Assembly (NCBI RefSeq): GCF_003967355.1
Contig: NZ_BIFH01000024.1
Coordinates: forward strand, 186,001-250,000
DNA length: 64,000 nucleotides
Direction: 5' to 3'
Origin: Embleya hyalina
GTDB lineage: Bacteria > Actinomycetota > Actinomycetes > Streptomycetales > Streptomycetaceae
A model generated the notes under the pieces. The model was not told where the DNA came from, did not search any database, and saw nothing but the letters and a program-made list of their open reading frames with translations. Position numbers and translations under genes: made by a program. Positions 49,360 through 57,061 of the stretch are shown here, piece after piece. Numbering within the stretch: the first letter of the stretch is position 1; each line of letters begins with the position of its first letter.

Positions 49360-50859
49360 GTGACGGACATTCAGCAGGAAGCCTTCGAGTCCCCAGCGCA
49401 GTCGAACAAGCGATGGTGGACCCTCCCGGTAATCAGCCTGGCCACGTTGATGATCGTTTTGGACGCGACGATCGTGAACATCGCGCTTCCTTCGGCACAG
49501 CAGGACCTGGGCATGTCGGACGCCAACCGACACTGGGTGATCACGGCGTACGCGCTGGCCTTCGGCGGCTTACTGCTCGTGGGTGGACGCGTGTGCGGCG
49601 TGCTCGGCCACCGCAGGTCGTTCGCGATCGGCCTGCTCGGCTTCGCGGTCGCCTCCACCGTCGGCGGCCTCGCCGAGAACGTGGGCACCCTGGTCGGGGC
49701 CCGTGCCGCCCAGGGGCTGTTCGCCGCACTGCTCGCCCCGGCGGCGCTCTCGCTGTTGACCCTGACGTTCACCGACGCGGTCGAACGCGGCAAGGCCTTC
49801 GGCGTGTTCGCCGCGGTCGGCGCGGGCGGCGCGGCCCTCGGCGTGGTGGCCGGCGGTCTGCTCACCGAATACGCCGACTGGCGCTGGTGCCTCTACATCA
49901 ACATCCCGATGTGCCTGATCGCGTTGGCCGGCGTCCCGCTGATCCTGCGCGACGAACCCAGCGGCAGTCTGCGCACCATCGACGTGCCCGGCGTGCTGCT
50001 GAGCACCACCGGTCTGGTCGCGATGGTCTACGCGTTCACCCAGGCCGAGCCGCGCGGCTGGGACGACCCGCTGGTCCTGCTCCTGCTGTTCGGCAGCATC
50101 GTGCTGTTGGCCCTGTTCGTGGGCGTGCAGACGAAGTCGAAGAACCCGCTGATGCCCCTGCACATCGTCCTGCACAAGGTGCGCGGCGCGGCCTTCGTGT
50201 CGGTGTGGGTGATGTTCATTTCGATCTACGGCTTCTACCTGTTCATGAGCTACTACTCGCAGACGATTCTCGGGTATTCGCCGGTGAAGACCGGCATGTC
50301 GCTGCTCGTGAACGCGGTCAGCACGATCATCGGCTCCATGCTGATCGCCGCGAAGCTGCACAATCGGGTCGCCCCGCGATTCCTGATCGTGTTCAGCCTG
50401 CTCTCCGCCGCGGCCGGGCTGTTGATCCTCACCCAGCTCGAAGCGGACAGCTCGCACGTGTTCATGGCCTATCTGGTTCCCGCGCAGATCCTCACCGGGA
50501 TCGGCCTCGGCTGCCTGCTCGCGGTGGCCACGAACCTGGCGATGGTCGACGTCGGTTGGCACGAGGCGGGAATCGCGTCCGCGGCGTACAACGCGGTCCA
50601 GCAGGTGGGCGCCGCGCTCGGTACGGCCCTGTTCAACTCGATTCAGACCAGCGTCACCTCGTCCTACCTGGACGACCACGGAAACGGTAAGGCCGCGGTG
50701 AAGTCCGGGATCGTGCACGGATATTCGGTGGCGCTCTGGGTGGCCTTCGGGGTGCTCGCCGTCGGCGCGCTCGCCGTGGGGTTGATTTCCCGCGGCAAGC
50801 AGGCGGCGCCGAGCGCCCAACCGGAGACGGCGGTCCCGAGCGTCGAAGTGGGTTCCTGA
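49360..50859 (+). CDS. DHA2-family MFS drug exporter (14 spans)
   Basis: 499 residues; GTG 49360 (TTG 49354 possible). Motif C-like and family motifs are visible: LDATIVNIALPSAQQDLG (~residues 33-50, the DHA2 D1 motif), GGRVCGVLGHRRSF (loop 2-3) and GAALGVVAGGLLTEYADWRW (motif C). Fourteen hydrophobic segments. Proton-driven efflux of drugs or of the cluster product, giving self-protection. Divergent from the TetR gene; 39 bp ahead of the first oxygenase gene, so probably cotranscribed with it. Confidence 0.93.
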   Translation: MTDIQQEAFESPAQSNKRWWTLPVISLATLMIVLDATIVNIALPSAQQDLGMSDANRHWVITAYALAFGGLLLVGGRVCGVLGHRRSFAIGLLGFAVASTVGGLAENVGTLVGARAAQGLFAALLAPAALSLLTLTFTDAVERGKAFGVFAAVGAGGAALGVVAGGLLTEYADWRWCLYINIPMCLIALAGVPLILRDEPSGSLRTIDVPGVLLSTTGLVAMVYAFTQAEPRGWDDPLVLLLLFGSIVLLALFVGVQTKSKNPLMPLHIVLHKVRGAAFVSVWVMFISIYGFYLFMSYYSQTILGYSPVKTGMSLLVNAVSTIIGSMLIAAKLHNRVAPRFLIVFSLLSAAAGLLILTQLEADSSHVFMAYLVPAQILTGIGLGCLLAVATNLAMVDVGWHEAGIASAAYNAVQQVGAALGTALFNSIQTSVTSSYLDDHGNGKAAVKSGIVHGYSVALWVAFGVLAVGALAVGLISRGKQAAPSAQPETAVPSVEVGS

Positions 50860-50898
50860 GGAATACCGAGAGAGCAGCGGCTGGGAAGGAGATTGGTC

Positions 50899-51906
50899 AT
50901 GGACTGTGATCGGCCACCGGTCACCGTGGTGGACGGCTATGTGCCGCTCATCGACTTGTCTTCGAGGGACAGCGCCCGGGGGCGCGCCGCGATCGCCGAC
51001 GCCATCGGCGGAGCGTGCGAGGATTCCGGGTTCTTCATAATCGTCAACCACCGTGTCCCGACGAATCTCGTCGACCGCATGTACACGGCGACCAACGGCT
51101 TCTTCATGTTGCCGGACGACAAGAAGAACCTGGTGGCGAATCGCCCCGGCGTATCCGGCTTCCGTCGGATGGGCGGCACGACCGCGCGCAGCATCGGTCG
51201 GGAGTCGCCTCCGGACCTGTGCGAGGCCTTCTCCGCGCACACCACGGGCGAGCTGGGCGACGAGGAGCGTCGTCGGCTCGGCGACCAGTGGGCGACCTGG
51301 ACGCTGGCCAACATCTGGCCGGAGGAACCCGCCGACTTCAAGCCGGTCTGGCAGGAGTACATGGCGGTGATAGGGGAGCTGTCCGCGGACCTGATGCGGC
51401 TGTTCGCCCTGGCGCTCGGGTTGGCCGAGGACTTCTTCGAGGACAAGTTCGACCACCACGGTTCGTCGGTCACGGTCAACTACTACCCGCCGCAACTGGA
51501 GCCGCCGCTGCCGGGTCAGCTGCGCCGGGGTCCGCACACGGACTTCGGCGGGCTGACCGTGCTCTACCAGGAGGACGAGCGCGGCGGCCTCCAGGTGCTC
51601 CAGGGCGGGACGAGGTGGCGTGACGTGCCGGCGATCCCGGGCACGTTCGTCGTCAACATCGGCGATCTGATGGCCATGTGGACCGGCGGGCGGTGGGTGT
51701 CGACGATGCACCGGGTCGTCAACCCCGCGCGCGGGGACACCTCGTCCCGGCTGACCATCCCGTTCTTCTACATGCCCAACCACGACGCGCCGATCGAGCC
51801 GATGCGCCCCTTCCGGGAGACGCGCGCCATCGACCGATACGACACGGTGACGGCCGGGCAGTGGATGTCACGAAAAATACAGAAGTTGTTCGCTACCGAC
51901 GCGTAG
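50899..51906 (+). CDS. Isopenicillin N synthase-family Fe(II) oxygenase, copy 1
   Basis: 335 residues; ATG 50899 with GGAAGGAG. N-terminal DIOX_N domain (VPLIDLSSRDSARGRAAIAD), then the 2OG-Fe(II) core: His213-x-Asp215 (RRGPHTDFGG), distal His271 (STMHRVVNP) and RxS-type residues after it (SSRLTIPFF), which bind 2-oxoglutarate. Enzymes of this type hydroxylate, desaturate or cyclise small molecules. The neighbouring copy 2 is closely similar over the full length, so they arose by tandem duplication. Confidence 0.93.
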   Translation: MDCDRPPVTVVDGYVPLIDLSSRDSARGRAAIADAIGGACEDSGFFIIVNHRVPTNLVDRMYTATNGFFMLPDDKKNLVANRPGVSGFRRMGGTTARSIGRESPPDLCEAFSAHTTGELGDEERRRLGDQWATWTLANIWPEEPADFKPVWQEYMAVIGELSADLMRLFALALGLAEDFFEDKFDHHGSSVTVNYYPPQLEPPLPGQLRRGPHTDFGGLTVLYQEDERGGLQVLQGGTRWRDVPAIPGTFVVNIGDLMAMWTGGRWVSTMHRVVNPARGDTSSRLTIPFFYMPNHDAPIEPMRPFRETRAIDRYDTVTAGQWMSRKIQKLFATDA

Positions 51907-52220
51907 CGCATAGGAGGGGCCCATTCCTTCCAGCGGCCGATCCGCCGATGAACCGCTCCCTCGCGAGGGGGGTGTTCATCGTGCGGATCGGCCATCTGTC
52001 GTTGGCTTTTCACGAAATCGAGCGCGAAATTCGGCCGGGTCCGGATGAGTTGACAGATTCCGCCGCCGGACGTGGCCGGCGCCGACGACCCCGCCTAGTG
52101 TCAAAGCGTGGCGCCGGTCGCGGCCGAGTGTTCGGGAATGTCGGCGAAACATCTCGGAAACGTCAGGGATTCAGAGCGTCAGAGTCAGCAGAGTCAGCAG
52201 AGTCAGAGAGGAAGTATCCC
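51907..52220. other. Spacer between the two oxygenase genes
   Basis: 314 bp without a credible gene. It contains a 9-bp tandem repeat near its end (52181-52207). Its length would allow a separate promoter for the second oxygenase and the genes behind it; no clear promoter is seen. Confidence 0.5.
52181..52207. repeat. 9-bp tandem repeat AGAGTCAGC in an mRNA leader
   Basis: Two perfect copies and a third with one change end just before the GAGAGGAAG ribosome site of the second oxygenase. The tract is purine-rich and free of stable structure, and could extend the ribosome-landing zone. Confidence 0.85.
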
Positions 52221-53216
52221 GTGGGTAGTGACGAGTCGACCGTCACCGTGGCCGACGGTTTCGTGCCGGTCATCGACCTTTCGTCCAGGGACACGGCTCG
52301 CGGGCGGGCAGCCATCGCCAAGGCGATCGGCAATGCGTGTTCGAGTTCCGGATTCTTCATCATCGTGGGTCACGGGGTACCCCGGGAACTCATCGACCGG
52401 ATGTTCGATCGAACAAATTCCTTCTTCAAACTTCCGGAGGAGGAGAAGGACCTCATCGCGAATCGCCCCGGGGTCTCCGGATATCGCCGCGCCGGCGGCA
52501 CGCTCGCCCGCAGCCTGGATCTGCAGACACCCCCGGACCTGTGCGAGACCTTCGCCGCTCATGTCACCGGCGAGTTGAGCGACCAGGAACGCGGGCAACT
52601 CGGCGACGAGTGGGCGAGTTGGACCCACAAGAACATCTGGCCGGAGAACCCGCCGGACTTCCGGTCCACCTGGCAGGAATACATGCGGGTGGTCGGGGAT
52701 CTGTGCGCGGACCTCATGCGGCTGATGGCCCTGGCCCTGGAATTGGACGAGGACTTCTTCGAGGACAAGCACGACCACCACGGTTCCTCGGTCGCGGTCA
52801 ACTATTACCCGCCGCAAATCGAGCCGCCGTTGCCGGGACAGTTGCGCCGGGGTCCGCACACCGACTTCGGCAGCGTCACCGTCCTGCACATGGAGGACGA
52901 CCGCAAGGGCCTCCAGGTGCTCCAGGGCACCGAATGGCGCGATGTCTCCGCCATTCCGGGGAGTTTCGTGGTGAACCTCGGCGACCTGATGGCTCTGTGG
53001 ACCGGTGGCCGCTGGGTGTCGACGATGCACCGGGTGGTCAATCCGGAGCGTGGGGACACCACCTCCCGGCTGACCATGCCGTATTTCTACCTGCCCAACT
53101 ACGACGCCTCGATCGAACCCATGCAGCCGTTCTCCGAATCGTCCGCGGTGGATCGATTCGACACCGTGACGGTGAGCGAATGGGTGTCCCGGAAGGTCCA
53201 GAAGATCTTCTCCTGA
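52221..53216 (+). CDS. Isopenicillin N synthase-family Fe(II) oxygenase, copy 2
   Basis: 331 residues; GTG 52221 behind GAGAGGAAG. The same architecture as copy 1: VPVIDLSSRDTARGRAAIAK start, metal ligands His213/Asp215 (RRGPHTDFGS) and His270 (STMHRVVNP), then TSRLTMPYF. The pair differs mainly in residues around the metal (GGLTVLYQED versus GSVTVLHMED) and near the C-terminus, so the two probably act on successive intermediates. Followed by the methyltransferase gene after 91 bp. Confidence 0.93.
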   Translation: MGSDESTVTVADGFVPVIDLSSRDTARGRAAIAKAIGNACSSSGFFIIVGHGVPRELIDRMFDRTNSFFKLPEEEKDLIANRPGVSGYRRAGGTLARSLDLQTPPDLCETFAAHVTGELSDQERGQLGDEWASWTHKNIWPENPPDFRSTWQEYMRVVGDLCADLMRLMALALELDEDFFEDKHDHHGSSVAVNYYPPQIEPPLPGQLRRGPHTDFGSVTVLHMEDDRKGLQVLQGTEWRDVSAIPGSFVVNLGDLMALWTGGRWVSTMHRVVNPERGDTTSRLTMPYFYLPNYDASIEPMQPFSESSAVDRFDTVTVSEWVSRKVQKIFS

Positions 53217-53262
53217 TGTCCTCCGCGCCATGGAGGTCGCAAGCCCGACTCCGGTCGGTTCA

Positions 53263-53298
53263 CCGTGCTGTTCCCAAGAACCGTGCTGTTCCCAAGAA
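53263..53298. repeat. Perfect 18-bp tandem duplication before the methyltransferase gene
   Basis: CCGTGCTGTTCCCAAGAA occurs twice without a gap or mismatch, ending 9 bp before the methyltransferase start. The second copy supplies the AAGAAAGG purines near the ATG, so the duplication may change ribosome access. Confidence 0.95.
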
Positions 53299-53307
53299 AG
53301 GTCAGGG

Positions 53308-54072
53308 ATGATGCAGAAGACCGTCCACCTCGACAGGATCAGCGAGCAGTACCAGGCCTCGAGCACCCAGTACGACAGCGTGAAGAACCTTCCTTACGCC
53401 TTCGTCGAACGGGAGACACTGCTCGGGGGCCTTCCCGATCTGACCGGGAAGTCGGTGCTGGACGTCGCCTGCGGCACCGGCTACTACTCGCGCCTGTTCA
53501 AGCGTCTGGGCGCCGAGCACGTCGTCGGTGTGGACATCGAGAAGAGCATGATCGACTGCGCCCGGGAGGTCGAGGAGAAGGACCCGTTGGGCATCACGTT
53601 CGACGTCTGGGACGCCGCGCAGCTGCCCGTGCTCGGTGAGTTCGACGTCGTCGCGCCGATCTGGGCGTTCGTGCACGCCAAGGACGTCGAGGAGTACTAC
53701 GAGATGGTTCTGCGCTGCACCCGGAACCTCAAGTCGGGCGGCACCATGGTGGCGTTGTGCTCCAACCCGGACATCGACATCGAGAAGATGTCGGTCTACC
53801 CGCGTTACGGCCTGTCCATCACCCCGAAGGAAAAGCACGGGGACCTCCAGGTCATCCACATCGCGATGGATGTCGAACCGCCGGTCGGCTTCGACGGGTT
53901 CTTCTGGCCCGCGGGTATCACCGAGGAGGCCATGGCCCGGGCCGGTCTGGTCGACATCCGGCGCCGGCCGAATCTGGCCCCGGGACACGTCGCGGGTCTG
54001 TCGACGAAGGGCTACTGGGCGGACTTCGTGGCGAACCCGCCGTTCGGTCTGTTCACGGCCACCAAGCCGTAG
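53308..54072 (+). CDS. Class I SAM-dependent methyltransferase
   Basis: 254 residues; ATG 53308 (or the adjacent ATG 53311). Motif I VLDVACGTGYYSRLF (~residues 50-64), motif II VVGVDIEKSM with the acidic ribose ligand, and motif IV-like FDVVAPIWAFVHAKD are the SAM-binding features of small-molecule methyltransferases of the UbiE/toxoflavin-synthase style. Likely O-, N- or C-methylation of the pathway product. It lies between the oxygenases and an NAD(P)-binding reductase in the same direction. Confidence 0.92.
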   Translation: MMQKTVHLDRISEQYQASSTQYDSVKNLPYAFVERETLLGGLPDLTGKSVLDVACGTGYYSRLFKRLGAEHVVGVDIEKSMIDCAREVEEKDPLGITFDVWDAAQLPVLGEFDVVAPIWAFVHAKDVEEYYEMVLRCTRNLKSGGTMVALCSNPDIDIEKMSVYPRYGLSITPKEKHGDLQVIHIAMDVEPPVGFDGFFWPAGITEEAMARAGLVDIRRRPNLAPGHVAGLSTKGYWADFVANPPFGLFTATKP

Positions 54073-54142
54073 TCCGCCGGCATCCGCCGGAAATCCACGA
54101 AAGTCGGAGCCGCGCCCACCCTGCTGAGATGGAGAAAAGCCT

Positions 54143-54871
54143 ATGAAGATCGCTGTATTCGGAGCGAATAGTTCGACCGGACGGCGCCTCTCCGAACTGG
54201 CGATCGCCGATGGTCACGAGCTGACCGCCGTCGTCCGCCGGCCCGACAGTTTTCCGCTGAGCGATCCACTGTTGCGGACGGTCGGCGCGGACGTATTCGA
54301 CAAGGACGCGGTCGAGCAGGCGGTGATCGGGCAGGACGCGATCATTTCCATCCTGGGAATACCCTATGGGCGGGAGCCCGTCACGGTGCTTTCCCGGGGG
54401 CTCACCAACATCACCGACGCGATGTCCGCGCACGGCGTCAAGCGGTTGGCCTGTGTGAGTTCTCGACTGCTTGCGGTCAGCTCTCCTCCCTCGGCCGGGG
54501 AAAAGCCGCTCCAGGAGTCCTTCCTCTATCGGCGGATGATCTATCCGACGCTGACCAGGATCGGTCGCACGCTCTACGCGGACATGCTTCGCATGGAGCA
54601 GATCGTGCGCGCGACCGACCTGGACTGGACGATCATCCGGCCGTCGGCGCTCTACAACACGGACACGCTCACCGAATACCACTTCGCCGCGCCGGAGACG
54701 CCGGGTCTGTATACCTCGCGCATCGACCTGGCGCATTCCCTCCTGCGCGAGGTGACCGAGAACGAGCATGTCCGAACGGTCACCGCGGTGTTCACCACGA
54801 AGGGTGTTCCGACCTTTCGTGACGTGCTCGTGAAGGAAGTTATGCGGATCGGTTCCTGGGGCAGCAAGTAG
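54143..54871 (+). CDS. NAD(P)-binding (NmrA/YwnB-like) short-chain oxidoreductase
   Basis: 242 residues; ATG 54143 with GGAG in front. The Rossmann site is AVFGANSSTGRRLSEL (residues 4-19), of the atypical SDR type with GxxxxGR. No YxxxK catalytic pair is obvious (LYADMLRMEQ holds Tyr without the Lys), as in the NmrA/biliverdin-reductase-B-like group. It may reduce a flavin or pathway intermediate, or act as a redox sensor. A perfect hairpin ends this transcription unit. Confidence 0.85.
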   Translation: MKIAVFGANSSTGRRLSELAIADGHELTAVVRRPDSFPLSDPLLRTVGADVFDKDAVEQAVIGQDAIISILGIPYGREPVTVLSRGLTNITDAMSAHGVKRLACVSSRLLAVSSPPSAGEKPLQESFLYRRMIYPTLTRIGRTLYADMLRMEQIVRATDLDWTIIRPSALYNTDTLTEYHFAAPETPGLYTSRIDLAHSLLREVTENEHVRTVTAVFTTKGVPTFRDVLVKEVMRIGSWGSK

Positions 54872-54897
54872 TCTCGGGAGCAGGCCCGTAGACGGGA

Positions 54898-54934
54898 GAT
54901 GACGGCACCATCCGAAATGGATGGTGCCGTCATC
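54898..54934 (+). terminator. Perfect 16-bp hairpin
   Basis: GATGACGGCACCATCC (54898-54913) and its exact complement (54919-54934) enclose the loop GAAAT, 27 bp after the reductase stop codon. A strong end for the exporter-oxygenase-methyltransferase-reductase unit. Confidence 0.9.
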
Positions 54935-55048
54935 TACCTATATGTGACATCGTCTCCGAAAATCACCCCCGGATCCCGAGGCGCCTGCGAACGGGCGGAG
55001 TTGCGTCCGTGACGGCAGGCTTGTGTCTCATATGGGGTCACCTGTCCG

Positions 55049-55345
55049 GTGGTGCGCCGACCCGTCGTGGTGGGTGATGCGCTGTCGGGACGGTTGGTGT
55101 CGGATCGTCTGTGGGAGTTGGTGGTTCCGTTGTTGCCGGGGTTCGGGGTGCGGCGGCAGGGGGCTGACCGGGCGCCGGTGGAGGAGCGTGCGGTGTTCAC
55201 GGCGGTGGTGTTCGTGCTGGCCGGCGGGTGTGCGTGGCGGCAGTTGCCGGCGTGTTTCGGGGTGGCGTCGCCGACGGCGCATCGCCGGTTCACGGTGTGC
55301 CCGAACGCGGGGGTGTGGCCGCGGTCGCGTCGGGCGGTGCTCGAC
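55049..55345 (+). pseudogene. IS5-type transposase remnant (N-terminal part only)
   Basis: The frame encodes LSGRLVSDRLWELVVPLLPG, PVEERAVFTAVVFVLAGGCA and WRQLPACFGVASPTAHRRF, the conserved N-terminal (DUF4096) part of IS5-family transposases of streptomycetes. The catalytic DDE core and the right end are missing: after ~55345 the translation loses all similarity. No terminal inverted repeats or target duplication were found. A relic of an insertion between the two halves of the cluster. Confidence 0.8.
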
Positions 55346-55871
55346 CACCCGCGGGCCCGCGAGCCGATCGCGCGGGGCGAGGCGGTTGTCCCGGTCGCCG
55401 GCCGGACCGGGGTGCGCGGATCCGGACCGGCGGGATCCGGCCGTTCATCTCAGAGCGAGAATGAGCCGGCGGCCCCCTCGGTACCCCTTCGCCGGCCCCG
55501 CTGGGTGACGTTCGCGAACCGCGCCGTCGAGCCCGATCGAGCTCTCGGGACTGCCGCGCACCGCCCTCGGGCGAGCCGACTCCCGTGCAGGTCAGTGGTG
55601 TTGCCGGAGCTCGGGAGAGTGGGCGGCGACCCCGCCCGGGCGGCTCTTCGTAGCGGGTCCCGGAGGTCGCGGCACACGCCGGTCGACCCGCTCTTCGCGA
55701 CTCTCCGCAGGGGGCGCGGCCCCCCGGCGGCCCTCGGCGAGCCGGCCGAACCATATAAGACGCGGAAGCGCGCTGTGGCGTTTTGGTGCCACAGGTGTGA
55801 CAATCTTGATCCATATCATGGCGGCATCCGGCCGCACACTCAAAGGAGCGTTTCAAGGGGGAGATGCACCG
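55346..55871. other. Spacer between transposase relic and regulator gene
   Basis: 526 bp with no supported gene. Composition turns AT-richer from about 55745 to 55870, as in a promoter region, but no clear -35/-10 pair could be named. An in-frame extension of the regulator to 55797 is open but unsupported. Confidence 0.5.
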
Positions 55872-56981
55872 ATGGGGAAAGATTCTCGACTTGCAATATC
55901 TCTGGAAATCCTGCAATGGACTCCGGAGCGTTTGGCCCGAGAAATCAATCGACGGTACGGGGATGGCACCGTCAGCCTTAAGGCGCCGTACGGTTGGATC
56001 AAGGGAGCATATCCGCGGGGGCGGGTACCCGGCTTCGTGGCAACCATTTTATCGGAGAGTCTCGGCCGAGTGGTCGAAATCCGCCATATCTGGCCGCAGC
56101 GTTTTCCCGAGGCGGAATCGACGGGAAACGACAACGACCTCCGACTGAGTCCGCCGTGGTCCGAGGAGCACGTCGACCGCATCCTCCGTCCGCTCGTCGA
56201 GCAGGACGACGAGGAACAACTGCAGGCGCCCTTCCTGGTGCCCGGCGCGGGCCTGGTCCTGCTCGCCGTGGACTGGCTGACCGCCGAGAGCAGGCCGGCT
56301 TCCGCCCGGACGGAGGGCGCCGAGCTGGACCCCGAGATGATCGACATGCTCTTCGGCCGGATCGCCCGGCTGCGCCGCCTCGGCGACGCGCAGAACTCCG
56401 CCCTCGTGCTGAACTGGGTGGTGCACGAGCTGCGTTGGGCCCGGCACCTGACCAGAAACGCGTCCTTCGACGCACCGACCGCCAGGCGGCTGTACGGGGC
56501 CATCGCCGAACTGGCCCAGCTCGCGGGCTGGTTGGCCGCGGATCACGGCAAGCGGGCGCAGGGCCAGCAATACCTGCTCGCCGGCCTGCGCGCGTCCGGC
56601 CTCGCGGGCGACCCGAACCTGGGCGCGTACATCCTGTCCTGCCTGAGCTACCACCTCATGCGCGGCGGCAACGGCCTGGACGCGCTGCGGCTGATCCGGC
56701 TCGCCGACGCCGGGGCGGACGCCTCGGCGCCGACCGTGCTGCGCTCGTTGATGGCCTCGCACGAGGCGCGCGCGCACGCCCAGTTGGGCGACGAGGCGGC
56801 CTGTAGACGGTTGTCGGCGAAGGCCGCCGCGCTGTTCGACGCGTCCGGGGCGGAAACGGATCCGCCGTGGGCCGTCGGACCCAAGCGGCACCTGGCCGCC
56901 GGCGCGGGGCGCGCGCAGTTGGCCCAACGCCGGAACAAGGCGCCCTACGTGTATCCCTCACAAAAGCGCGTCTCGGCCTGA
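55872..56981 (+). CDS. Streptomycete-type transcriptional regulator with helical repeats
   Basis: 369 residues; ATG 55872 behind GGGGGAG. The N-terminus (SRLAISLEILQWTPERLARE, INRRYGDGTVSLKAPYGWIK, then RGRVPGFVATILSESLGRVV) is the divergent HTH found in many streptomycete regulators of the type xxPxxLAxxIN...GtVs...PYxW...P.VP.LVAxxLS. Residues ~160-345 are alpha-helical repeats. Such genes are frequent in specialised-metabolism clusters and near development genes. It probably controls the right half of the cluster; it is convergent with the monooxygenase gene. Confidence 0.8.
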   Translation: MGKDSRLAISLEILQWTPERLAREINRRYGDGTVSLKAPYGWIKGAYPRGRVPGFVATILSESLGRVVEIRHIWPQRFPEAESTGNDNDLRLSPPWSEEHVDRILRPLVEQDDEEQLQAPFLVPGAGLVLLAVDWLTAESRPASARTEGAELDPEMIDMLFGRIARLRRLGDAQNSALVLNWVVHELRWARHLTRNASFDAPTARRLYGAIAELAQLAGWLAADHGKRAQGQQYLLAGLRASGLAGDPNLGAYILSCLSYHLMRGGNGLDALRLIRLADAGADASAPTVLRSLMASHEARAHAQLGDEAACRRLSAKAAALFDASGAETDPPWAVGPKRHLAAGAGRAQLAQRRNKAPYVYPSQKRVSA

Positions 56982-57061
56982 CCCGTGCGCTCGGCGGCTC
57001 CCCGGGCCCGCCGGCGCCGGGTACGGCCGCGGCCGAGGACGGATCGGGTGGATCACATGGA

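Noticed and set aside
48916-49533. Open frames in both directions between the TetR and exporter genes
   Set aside because: Low-complexity translations crossing the control region and the exporter start; no ribosome site or family similarity.
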